Below, piece by piece: positions 1 through 4,860 of a DNA stretch of 5,099 bases. Position 1 is the stretch's first letter; each line of letters starts with the position of its first letter. The translations under genes and the position numbers were made by a program. Origin of the DNA: an uncultured Clostridia bacterium (GTDB taxonomy: Bacteria > Bacillota > Clostridia > Oscillospirales > Butyricicoccaceae); the NCBI GenBank assembly GCA_910589115.1, contig CAJUSB010000177.1:1-5099 (forward strand), given 5' to 3'. Below the pieces are notes generated by a model that worked only from the letters and a program-made list of their open reading frames with translations, ran no database searches and was not told where the DNA came from.

Positions 1-110
1 CAGAGGGCGCTGCCCTCTGGACTCCCGGCGGGCTCTGCCCTGCACCCGCTGGGGCTTCCGCCCCAGACCCCACGCTGCTCACGCAGCTTTTCTCCGCTGC
101 GGCGGGGACG
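1..110. repeat. GC-rich cluster of short hairpin units
   Basis: At least three similar units follow one another. Each is a short GC hairpin followed by a C-rich spacer: CAGAGGGC/GCCCTCTG (1-19, loop GCT), GGGC/GCCC (30-40, loop TCT) and CTGGGGC/GCCCCAG (49-66, loop TTCC). The spacers read GGACTCCC, TGCACCC and ACCCC. Further hairpins follow at 74-87 (GCTGC/GCAGC) and 94-102 (CCGC/GCGG). No open frame here looks like a protein. Such arrays of GGGC-n-GCCC hairpins occur between genes in many gut Clostridia, which is recollection and not something I could search. The left end is cut by the window, so the array may continue. Its function is unknown; it could be a dispersed intergenic repeat or the 3' region of a gene to the left. 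Confidence 0.5.
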
Positions 111-147
111 AAGGATTTGGGTACGTCCTTAACTGTTTTTGCATTCT

Positions 148-179
148 GCCCGCCCCGCCAAAAGAACGGCGGGGCGGGT
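148..179. terminator. Strong GC hairpin, possible terminator
   Basis: An 11-bp perfect GC stem (149-159 with 168-178, extended by a G-T pair 148/179) encloses an 8-nt loop, AAAAGAAC. On the plus strand it is followed only by GTTCTCATGCATTTATC, with no run of T. On the minus strand it is followed by an A-rich stretch. It is therefore not a textbook intrinsic terminator in either direction. It may still stop or protect a rightward transcript entering from the left edge. Its stem sequence (GGCGGGGCGGG) echoes the GC-rich repeats just upstream. Confidence 0.4.
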
Positions 180-189
180 GTTCTCATGC

Positions 190-205
190 ATTTATCACGA
201 TAAAT
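190..205. promoter_or_regulatory. 16-bp dyad ATTTATC-AC-GATAAAT
   Basis: Perfect 7-bp arms ATTTATC and GATAAAT flank a 2-bp centre. The spacing is too tight for a good RNA hairpin, so the shape is more like a binding site for a dimeric protein. No gene in the window starts beside it: ilvB ends 187 bp to the right, and whatever lies to the left is outside the window. I cannot name a regulator, and in AT-rich sequence such a dyad could arise by chance. Confidence 0.2.
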
Positions 206-280
206 CCTTATGAATTATAGCAAAAAATTCCTTCAATCTTTTTTACTTATAAACAATACAAATTCGTCGTTTTCCGTTGG

Positions 281-307
281 AAAAGCTCCCTTTGACGGGA
301 GTTTTTT
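281..307. terminator. Bidirectional intrinsic terminator
   Basis: The stem CTCCC (286-290)/GGGAG (297-301) with loop TTTGAC is followed on the plus strand by six Ts (302-307). On the minus strand the same stem is followed by C and then TTTT (complement of 281-284). It can end a rightward transcript entering from the left and also back up the ilvB terminator for leftward transcription. Confidence 0.65.
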
Positions 308-320
308 GAATATCCAAACT

Positions 321-345
321 AAAAAGGCTCCCCCAAAGGGGAGCT
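321..345 (-). terminator. Intrinsic terminator of the tetR-ilvB operon
   Basis: On the minus strand, 47 bp beyond the ilvB stop codon, a 7-bp GC stem (GCTCCCC 327-333 with GGGGAGC 338-344, loop CAAA on the plus strand) is followed by C and then five Ts (complement of 321-325). This is a standard Rho-independent terminator in the ilvB direction. The core GGCTCCCC...GGGGAGCTGACACGC also resembles a dispersed repeat I recall from Oscillospiraceae genomes, so the terminator may derive from a mobile repeat copy; that part is inference. Confidence 0.75.
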
Positions 346-391
346 GACACGCTAAACAAGAATGTAAAAACTCATATTTTCCCACAATTTA

Positions 392-2122
392 TTACTCATG
401 AGAATATGTATTTCCTGTTGTCAAAACCATTTGATCCAGTGCCTTTCCCGGTGGGACAATCGGTAAAACAGCCTGATCCGGTGCAATACAAAACTCAATT
501 ACAGTTGGCTTATAAATATTATGTTTTGCCTGGGATAATGCGGACGAAATCTCCCATTCCTCCTGTACGCGGATACCTGTGGCTCCATAGCTTTCCGCCA
601 GCTTAACAAAGTCTGGCAGATAGGGAGGACAATACCTGCCGGAAGTGACACATCTCGGCGGACAGCTAACCCTTGCCCGCATACAAGTACCGGAATAACG
701 TTGTTCATAAAACATTTTCTGCCACTGACGGACATTTCCTAAACAGGTATTATTGAAAATACAGATAATAATCGGCAGTTCACAGACGGCAGCCGTTGCC
801 AGCTCTTGTATAGACATTTGGATGCCGCCGTCTCCGGCAATGGCAATGACCGTTCTTTCCGGGCAGCCCAGTTTTGCACCGATCGCAGACGGAAGACCGT
901 AACCCATTGCCCCCAGCCCTCCAGAGGTCAGCAGCTGGCATTTTTCGTCCAGCGGCAGAAATTGGGATGCCCACAGTTGATTTTGTCCGACATCAGCGCA
1001 ATAAATTGCTTCGGGAAAGGCCTTAGAAAGCGCCCGGAAAATATGCTGCGGAGACAATGAACTTCCTGTTGCTGCAAGTGGATGCATTTTTTTCCACTGA
1101 CGGATTTGCTGGTTCCATGCACCGGTTTGCAGGGGCCGTGCAATTCTGAGCAATGCGTTAAGCGCCATTTTTGCATCTGCTGTGATTGTCAGGATTTTTT
1201 CCGGAAGCTGCGGCGCTGGTTCAATATCGATCTGAACAATAGATGCATTTTTTGCAAAACCTTCTGGTGCCCCCATGACCCGATCACTAAACCTTGTCCC
1301 TATAGCGAACAGCACATCGCACTGACTGACTGCTGTATTGGCAGCATAGCTGCCGTGTACGCCAAGATTTCCGACATACATCGGATGAGATGACGGCAGG
1401 GCGCCCTTTCCCATCATTGTTGAAACAACCGGTACACCTGTTTTTTCGGCCAGCAGCGTCATTTCCTGACTCGCCTGTGCAATTCGAATACCGCCTCCGA
1501 TCAGGAATAATGGCTTTTGGGCTTGGTTTAGACGTTCGAGCGCCGCGTAGAGCTGATGCTCGGAAATACATGGCGGTTCGACACGCACAGCGGGTTCTAC
1601 AGGATAATCCGCCTCCCCATATGCCTGTTGAATATCTTTCGGCAGTTCGACCACAGCTGGTCCCGGCCTGCCAGAGGTTGCGGTCCGGAAAGCCTCCCGG
1701 ATAGTCTCTGCCAAGGCTGTCCGCTCCCGCACAGCAAAAGCAGCTTTGCAAACCGGGCGTATCATTTCAGTAAATGAAACCTCTTGAAAGGCAGACTGTC
1801 CGAGCAGCCGTGTCGGTACTTGTCCAACGAAACAGACAAGGGGCACGCTGTCCGCATTTGCATTGGCAATCCCGGTGACCAGATTGGTTGCACCCGGACC
1901 GCTTGTTGCCAGGCAAACGCCTGTCTGACCTGTGACTCTTGCATAGCCATCAGCTGCAAATACGGCGCCCTGTTCGTGACGTGGGAGGATCAGACGAATT
2001 TCCGGTACTGAATACAGTGCATCAAATAAATCAATTACCTGTCCTCCGGGATATGCAAACAAAAATTTAACCTGTTCTGATTTCAGCGCATGAGTAAATA
2101 ATTCAGCTCCTGTATACTGCAT
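392..2122 (-). CDS. ilvB: Acetolactate synthase (acetohydroxyacid synthase), large catalytic subunit
   Basis: This enzyme condenses two pyruvates to acetolactate, or pyruvate with 2-oxobutyrate, in the first common step of valine, leucine and isoleucine synthesis in the cytoplasm. The 576 residues are full length. Visible motifs are the N-terminal ThDP domain with catalytic Glu50 in RHEQGA, GPGATN at 75-80, the GQVPTRLLGQSAFQE region at 100-114, GTRFSDR at 275-281 in the central FAD-binding domain, and the C-terminal ThDP/Mg signature GDGG (430-433) with NN at 457-458. Trp467 in VRQWQ is the residue associated with 2-oxobutyrate preference and herbicide binding in anabolic enzymes, which argues against catabolic AlsS. 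Residues 480-498 carry an extra cysteine-rich loop (Cys480, 487, 491, 498) before PDFVKLAESYGA. The start is supported by AAGGAGG four bases upstream. The gene lies 87 bp behind a TetR regulator in the same direction. No ilvN/ilvH follows; terminators come directly after the stop codon. Confidence 0.95.
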   Translation of the reverse strand: MQYTGAELFTHALKSEQVKFLFAYPGGQVIDLFDALYSVPEIRLILPRHEQGAVFAADGYARVTGQTGVCLATSGPGATNLVTGIANANADSVPLVCFVGQVPTRLLGQSAFQEVSFTEMIRPVCKAAFAVRERTALAETIREAFRTATSGRPGPAVVELPKDIQQAYGEADYPVEPAVRVEPPCISEHQLYAALERLNQAQKPLFLIGGGIRIAQASQEMTLLAEKTGVPVVSTMMGKGALPSSHPMYVGNLGVHGSYAANTAVSQCDVLFAIGTRFSDRVMGAPEGFAKNASIVQIDIEPAPQLPEKILTITADAKMALNALLRIARPLQTGAWNQQIRQWKKMHPLAATGSSLSPQHIFRALSKAFPEAIYCADVGQNQLWASQFLPLDEKCQLLTSGGLGAMGYGLPSAIGAKLGCPERTVIAIAGDGGIQMSIQELATAAVCELPIIICIFNNTCLGNVRQWQKMFYEQRYSGTCMRARVSCPPRCVTSGRYCPPYLPDFVKLAESYGATGIRVQEEWEISSALSQAKHNIYKPTVIEFCIAPDQAVLPIVPPGKALDQMVLTTGNTYSHE

Positions 2123-2126
2123 TTTT

Positions 2127-2133
2127 CCTCCTT
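2127..2133 (-). promoter_or_regulatory. Ribosome binding site of ilvB
   Basis: AAGGAGG on the minus strand, separated by four As from the ATG at 2122, matches the consensus Shine-Dalgarno sequence fully. It fixes the start and suggests strong translation. It lies 12 bp from the palindrome at 2145-2160, so a bound protein or folded RNA there could affect ribosome access. Confidence 0.85.
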
Positions 2134-2144
2134 ATCATTTGAAA

Positions 2145-2160
2145 GCAAGCGCACGCTTGC
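2145..2160. promoter_or_regulatory. 16-bp palindrome upstream of ilvB, candidate TetR operator or RNA hairpin
   Basis: GCAAGCG and CGCTTGC are perfect 7-bp arms around a 2-bp centre. Its half-site GCAAG(C/T)(G/A) is shared with the palindrome at the tetR promoter (2804-2815), but the arms here are 4 bp further apart. It sits between tetR and ilvB, just ahead of the ilvB Shine-Dalgarno. It could be a second operator for the adjacent TetR protein. I found no convincing promoter in the 87-bp linker, so it could instead act as a small hairpin in the mRNA. Confidence 0.45.
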
Positions 2161-2176
2161 CTATTTGGGCTTTTTT

Positions 2177-2204
2177 TGGTGCCGTCACGGCTGGAACGGC
2201 ACCA
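2177..2204. other. Intercistronic hairpin between tetR and ilvB
   Basis: A 9-bp stem (TGGTGCCGT 2177-2185 with ACGGCACCA 2196-2204) has a 10-nt loop and starts 5 bases beyond the tetR stop codon in the direction of transcription. On the minus strand the stem is followed by As, not Ts, so it is not an intrinsic terminator for tetR. The T-tract lies on the plus strand at 2171-2177, ahead of the stem. A role in mRNA stability or in separating the expression of the two genes is possible but is inference. Confidence 0.45.
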
Positions 2205-2209
2205 CATGA

Positions 2210-2794
2210 TTAAGTTTGTACCAACTTTGCAAGGAATAACGCCGTTTGATTCTCGATATACCGCTCGGTATCCACTGCTGAAAGGGTATCCTGAAAAGAA
2301 GCTCGTAAAAAAGCATAACCAAATGTAGATGCAAAAAAAATAAGTGCAAGTGCATCGAAATCTGCTGGCGGAAGTGCGCCGCGCTCTGCCATTTTCTCAA
2401 AATACACAGTCAAAGCGGATAAAAAGGTTTCCGGGACTTTTCGGATATACGGTGCAGTTTCCTGATAAATTTGCGGGGCACGAAGCCCGATGGACAGATT
2501 TACAAAATCCGGTGTCATATGGCCGATATAGGCCCGCATGAACATTTTCAGGTCGTCTTCCAGTATCCATGTCACTTTTTCAAAAAGTTCCGGCGTGATG
2601 TTTGCCCGCCATTCTGTTTGGCTGACGCCCTGCAAAATAATTTCCTTTTTACTGCGGAATTTGCGGAACAGCGTGCATTCGTTTACACCTGCTGTTTTTG
2701 CAATTTCTTTGGTCGTAGTTGCCATGTACCCCTGGTCACGCACCAGTGCCATTGCGGCATCTACAATTTTTTGGCTGGTATCATCCAATCTCAT
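2210..2794 (-). CDS. TetR/AcrR-family transcriptional regulator
   Basis: A 194-residue dimeric DNA-binding repressor of the usual TetR size. Residues 1-53 form the HTH domain: helix 1 around QKIVDAAMALVRDQGY, then TTTKEIAKTAGVNECTLF as the helix-turn-helix and RKFRSKKEI leading into the ligand-binding part. The C-terminal two thirds (about 60-194) is helical and divergent, as is normal for the family, so the ligand cannot be read from sequence. The frame stays open upstream to 2899, but longer starts are excluded because they fall within or upstream of the promoter -10 region (2820-2825). ATG 2794 touches the G-rich AGGGGGG with no spacer. TTG 2788, two codons later, has normal spacing and may be the true start. 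The gene is first in an operon with ilvB, and a palindrome lies at its own predicted transcription start, which points to autoregulation and control of ilvB. Confidence 0.9.
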   Translation of the reverse strand: MRLDDTSQKIVDAAMALVRDQGYMATTTKEIAKTAGVNECTLFRKFRSKKEIILQGVSQTEWRANITPELFEKVTWILEDDLKMFMRAYIGHMTPDFVNLSIGLRAPQIYQETAPYIRKVPETFLSALTVYFEKMAERGALPPADFDALALIFFASTFGYAFLRASFQDTLSAVDTERYIENQTALFLAKLVQT

Positions 2795-2803
2795 CCCCCC
2801 TAT

Positions 2804-2815
2804 GCAAGTGCTTGC
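2804..2815. promoter_or_regulatory. 12-bp palindrome at the tetR transcription start, candidate operator
   Basis: GCAAG and CTTGC are perfect 5-bp arms with a 2-bp centre. They begin 5 bp downstream of the -10 hexamer and so cover the expected +1 region. TetR-family regulators commonly bind short palindromes overlapping their own promoter. The GCAAG half-site recurs in the 16-bp palindrome before ilvB. Its position makes repression by blocking RNA polymerase the simplest reading; binding itself is inference. Confidence 0.6.
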
Positions 2816-2819
2816 TATC

Positions 2820-2848
2820 ATTTTACCAAAGCATGAACGCCAAGTCAA
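2820..2848 (-). promoter_or_regulatory. Sigma-A promoter of the tetR-ilvB operon
   Basis: On the minus strand, -35 TTGACT (2843-2848) and -10 TAAAAT (2820-2825) are separated by exactly 17 bp. Each hexamer matches the vegetative consensus at five of six bases. Transcription should begin near 2812-2814, inside the palindrome and about 20 bases before the tetR start codon. An AT-rich stretch (2850-2872) upstream could act as an UP element. No comparable promoter is visible in front of ilvB, so this one probably serves both genes. Confidence 0.75.
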
Positions 2849-3264
2849 TCCTTTTATAAAAAATCGAATACATTCACAAAAAACGCCGCAGCCCCACATC
2901 TCACCTACCGCGTGGGCAGGCGCGAGGCATCACAATACTATAGAAATTGTTCCCACTATTGAATATCGGCTGTATTACAATGATAGCCAACAGACTTCCT
3001 ATGATATTGACTTCAATGTGTCCGTTTCCTTCTGCTTTCCCCTCCGCCCCTACAATCCGCACTGCCACCAGTTTTGTGCTTTGTTGATACGGCTTCTAAG
3101 AATCTGTACTGAAAAGCTGACACCCAGCATATCCTAGAACCTGAAAACGCTGAGCAGTATAGTGGAAAAAGCCCCATCGATGGGTGTTCGGGCAATTTAC
3201 AAATCATGGCATAAGAACATCCACAAATAAAAAACTTTTCGCAAACTGGTTCAGATAACGGAAA
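2849..3264. other. Intergenic region between divergent tetR-ilvB and asnB, no convincing gene
   Basis: This stretch must hold the asnB promoter, but I see only weak candidates: TTGATA at 3084-3089 with a poor -10, and TATAGT at 3158-3163 with a poor -35. There is no T-box motif (AGGGTGGTACCGCG) and no recognisable riboswitch. A minus-strand frame is open from 3203 to 2901 except for a single TAG at 3096-3098. Its first part reads FVNCPNTHRWGFF and its second includes VAVRIVGAEGK. A plus-strand frame across part of the same region also looks protein-like. Neither has a ribosome binding site, so I treat them as non-coding or as a decayed remnant. Confidence 0.4.
3173..3184. promoter_or_regulatory. 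12-bp perfect palindrome CCCATCGATGGG
   Basis: CCCATC/GATGGG is perfectly self-complementary and lies about 96 bp before the asnB start codon, just downstream of the TATAGT-like element at 3158-3163. On the minus strand it is followed by GCTTTTT, so it could also act as a weak leftward terminator with a small loop. Its place in the asnB leader makes a protein-binding site possible, but no regulator can be named. Confidence 0.25.
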
Positions 3265-3270
3265 AAGGAG
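3265..3270 (+). promoter_or_regulatory. Ribosome binding site of asnB, decides the start
   Basis: AAGGAG ends 9 bases before ATG 3280. It directly abuts the in-frame TTG at 3271, which is too close to be used. This selects ATG 3280, the start that places the essential cysteine at position 2. Confidence 0.85.
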
Positions 3271-3279
3271 TTGATTTCT

Positions 3280-4695
3280 ATGTGTGGAATTGCCGGTTGG
3301 ATTGATTATGATGGCTGTGCCCGTGATGATCAGGCAGCCGCAGCCAGAATGGCACGCGCCTTGGAGCCGCGCGGCCCTGATGCAGGCGGTGAATGGGCGG
3401 ATGAAGACGCATATCTGGTGCACCGCCGATTGATTGTAGTTGATCCGGTAGGCGGAGCCCAGCCCATGATATCACCGGATGGTAATATCATTCTTGTATA
3501 TAACGGAGAATTATATAACACCGAAGACCTTCGCGAACCGCTGACCGCAAAGGGACATAAATTTATTGGGCATTCTGATACTGAGGTACTGCTTCATGCT
3601 TTTATGGAGTGGGGGCTGGCAGCATTTGAACGTCTCAACGGAATCTATGCCTTTGCATTATGGGAGCGGGATGCGCGGCGGCTAACGCTTTGCCGGGACC
3701 GGCTGGGCGTAAAGCCCCTGTTTTACAGCCGGACACGGGATGGACTGGTGTTTGGTTCCGAACTCAAGGCGCTGCTGTGTCATCCGCTGGTAAAACCGGT
3801 TCTCGGCGCAGACGGTCTGCGGACCATTCTGCTGCTGGGGCCTGCCAGACCGCCAGGCTGCGGCGTATTTGAAAATGTTTCTGAAGTCCTGCCAGGGCAC
3901 TTTATCCAGCTGTCCCCGGAACGATTCACAGAACGCGCTTATTGGACACTCACCGCCCACGAACATGAAGACGATGAGGCAGAAACGATCCGGCATACGC
4001 ATGACCTGATTGCGGATGCTGCTGCAAGGCAGTTGGTGTCCGATGTGCCGCTGTGCACTTTTCTATCAGGCGGCCTGGATTCCTCTATCCTGTCCATGCT
4101 TGCAGCGAAAACATATAAAGAACAAAACAGAGTATTAGATACCTGGTCTGTGGATTATCAGGACAATGCGCAGTATTTTACTAAAAGTATATTTCAGCCA
4201 AATAGTGACAATACGTATATTTATATGATGCGTGATTTCCTGGGCACGAATCATCATGAGGTTGTCCTGGATAACGGTGCACTATGTGCAGCATTGCTTC
4301 CTGCGACTGATGCACGCGATCTGCCCGGAATGGCGGATGTGGATTCGTCGCTGTTGCTGTTCTGCCGAGAAGTGCGGCGAGAGTTTACCGTTGTACAATC
4401 GGGCGAATGCGCTGATGAGTTGTTTGGCGGCTATCCATGGTATCACCGGGAGGAAATTTTATTTGAGGATACCTTTCCATGGTCACGGTCGGTGGATCTG
4501 CGGATGAGCCTATTTGCACCGGGTATTATCACAGGCGGCGAGTCATTTGTTAGAGAACATTATCTCAAAACATGCCGCGCTGCGGAAAAACTTCCGTCTG
4601 ACAGCCGAAAAGATGCACGGATGCGGGAGATGTTTCTGCTTAATTTGCAGTGGTTTATGGCCTGCCTGCTTGAACGCAGTGTTGTAAAAGGATAG
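3280..4695 (+). CDS. asnB: Asparagine synthase (glutamine-hydrolysing), C-terminally truncated
   Basis: AsnB takes ammonia from glutamine and, using ATP, amidates aspartate to asparagine in the cytoplasm. The 471 residues begin MCGIAGW; after Met removal Cys2 is the N-terminal nucleophile of the class II glutamine amidotransferase domain (about 2-200). That domain also shows HRRL (48-51), YNGELYN (74-80) and SDTE (99-102), all expected active-site motifs. The synthetase domain has the ATP-binding PP-loop SGGLDSS (263-269) and SGECADELFGGY (374-385), where many relatives have Gly for Cys377. Homology runs to about LLER (463-466). There relatives continue with KDRMSM and a RVPF-D motif, but here SVVKG and a stop follow. 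Clostridial and Bacillus homologues are roughly 600 residues, so well over 100 C-terminal residues are missing. The glutaminase half could still work; the synthetase half is probably impaired. The stop codon lies inside a terminator hairpin, suggesting a deletion or insertion junction near 4678. A sequencing error is less likely, because no frame downstream restores the homology. Confidence 0.9.
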   Translation: MCGIAGWIDYDGCARDDQAAAARMARALEPRGPDAGGEWADEDAYLVHRRLIVVDPVGGAQPMISPDGNIILVYNGELYNTEDLREPLTAKGHKFIGHSDTEVLLHAFMEWGLAAFERLNGIYAFALWERDARRLTLCRDRLGVKPLFYSRTRDGLVFGSELKALLCHPLVKPVLGADGLRTILLLGPARPPGCGVFENVSEVLPGHFIQLSPERFTERAYWTLTAHEHEDDEAETIRHTHDLIADAAARQLVSDVPLCTFLSGGLDSSILSMLAAKTYKEQNRVLDTWSVDYQDNAQYFTKSIFQPNSDNTYIYMMRDFLGTNHHEVVLDNGALCAALLPATDARDLPGMADVDSSLLLFCREVRREFTVVQSGECADELFGGYPWYHREEILFEDTFPWSRSVDLRMSLFAPGIITGGESFVREHYLKTCRAAEKLPSDSRKDARMREMFLLNLQWFMACLLERSVVKG

Positions 4696-4738
4696 TGCAG
4701 AAATCCGAACAATTTCTGTGCTATCCTTTATTTATGGG
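4687..4738. terminator. 18-bp terminator hairpin overlapping the asnB stop codon
   Basis: Bases 4687-4704 pair with 4712-4729 over 18 positions, including two G-T wobbles, around the 7-nt loop CCGAACA. The 3' side is T-rich (CCTTTATTTAT), and the minus-strand exit also ends in TTTTAC, so it may work in both directions. The asnB stop codon (4693-4695) is part of the 5' arm. That is unusual for a normal gene end and fits a gene truncated into pre-existing downstream sequence. Confidence 0.65.
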
Positions 4739-4860
4739 GCTATAAAGTATCGTATATTTATCCGTACGCTTGCCATTCCAGTTGAATCATCAGCGTTTAC
4801 TCTGACTATTTCGTGATGTAAAATCATAAATCGATTTCGGGCCAGTCGTCCTCCACATTT
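4732..4860 (-). pseudogene. Possible serine-recombinase C-terminal remnant
   Basis: On the minus strand a 42-codon open stretch runs from just after a TAG (4861-4863) to TAA (4732-4734). Its tail, which contains VNADDSTG followed by SVRINIRYFI, loosely resembles the C-terminal end of large serine recombinases of clostridial mobile elements, which often finish with a D-STG...I-I-Y-FI pattern. This is pattern memory only. There is no start codon with a ribosome binding site and no recombinase domain nearby. If right, it would be debris from an element that could have damaged asnB; it may also be chance. Confidence 0.2.

Noticed and set aside
1..110. CRISPR array
   Set aside because: Units differ in sequence, spacing is under 30 bases, and there are no constant repeats with unique spacers.
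392..2122. Catabolic acetolactate synthase (AlsS) or another ThDP enzyme such as pyruvate oxidase
   Set aside because: The VRQWQ Trp467 segment, the GTRFSDR FAD-domain motif and the overall pattern fit anabolic acetohydroxyacid synthase better.
2795..2899. Longer TetR start at 2899, or the internal ATG at 2821
   Set aside because: Both lie within or upstream of the promoter -10 region (2820-2825) and would not be on the mRNA; the added residues are unlike a TetR N-terminus.
2538..3137. 199-codon plus-strand frame
   Set aside because: Its first part is antisense to tetR and its promoter; it has no ribosome binding site and no recognisable domain.
2849..3264. T-box leader or riboswitch ahead of asnB or the ilvB operon
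   Set aside because: No AGGGTGGTACCGCG-like core or antiterminator/terminator pair is present; ACCTACCGCGTGGG at 2903-2916 only superficially resembles part of it.
3271..3279. TTG 3271 as the start of asnB
   Set aside because: It abuts the Shine-Dalgarno with no spacer and would bury the catalytic cysteine, which must be residue 2.
3013..3423. 136-codon minus-strand frame
   Set aside because: It overlaps the start of asnB on the opposite strand, is rich in Cys, Arg and Gly as shadow frames often are, and lacks a ribosome binding site.
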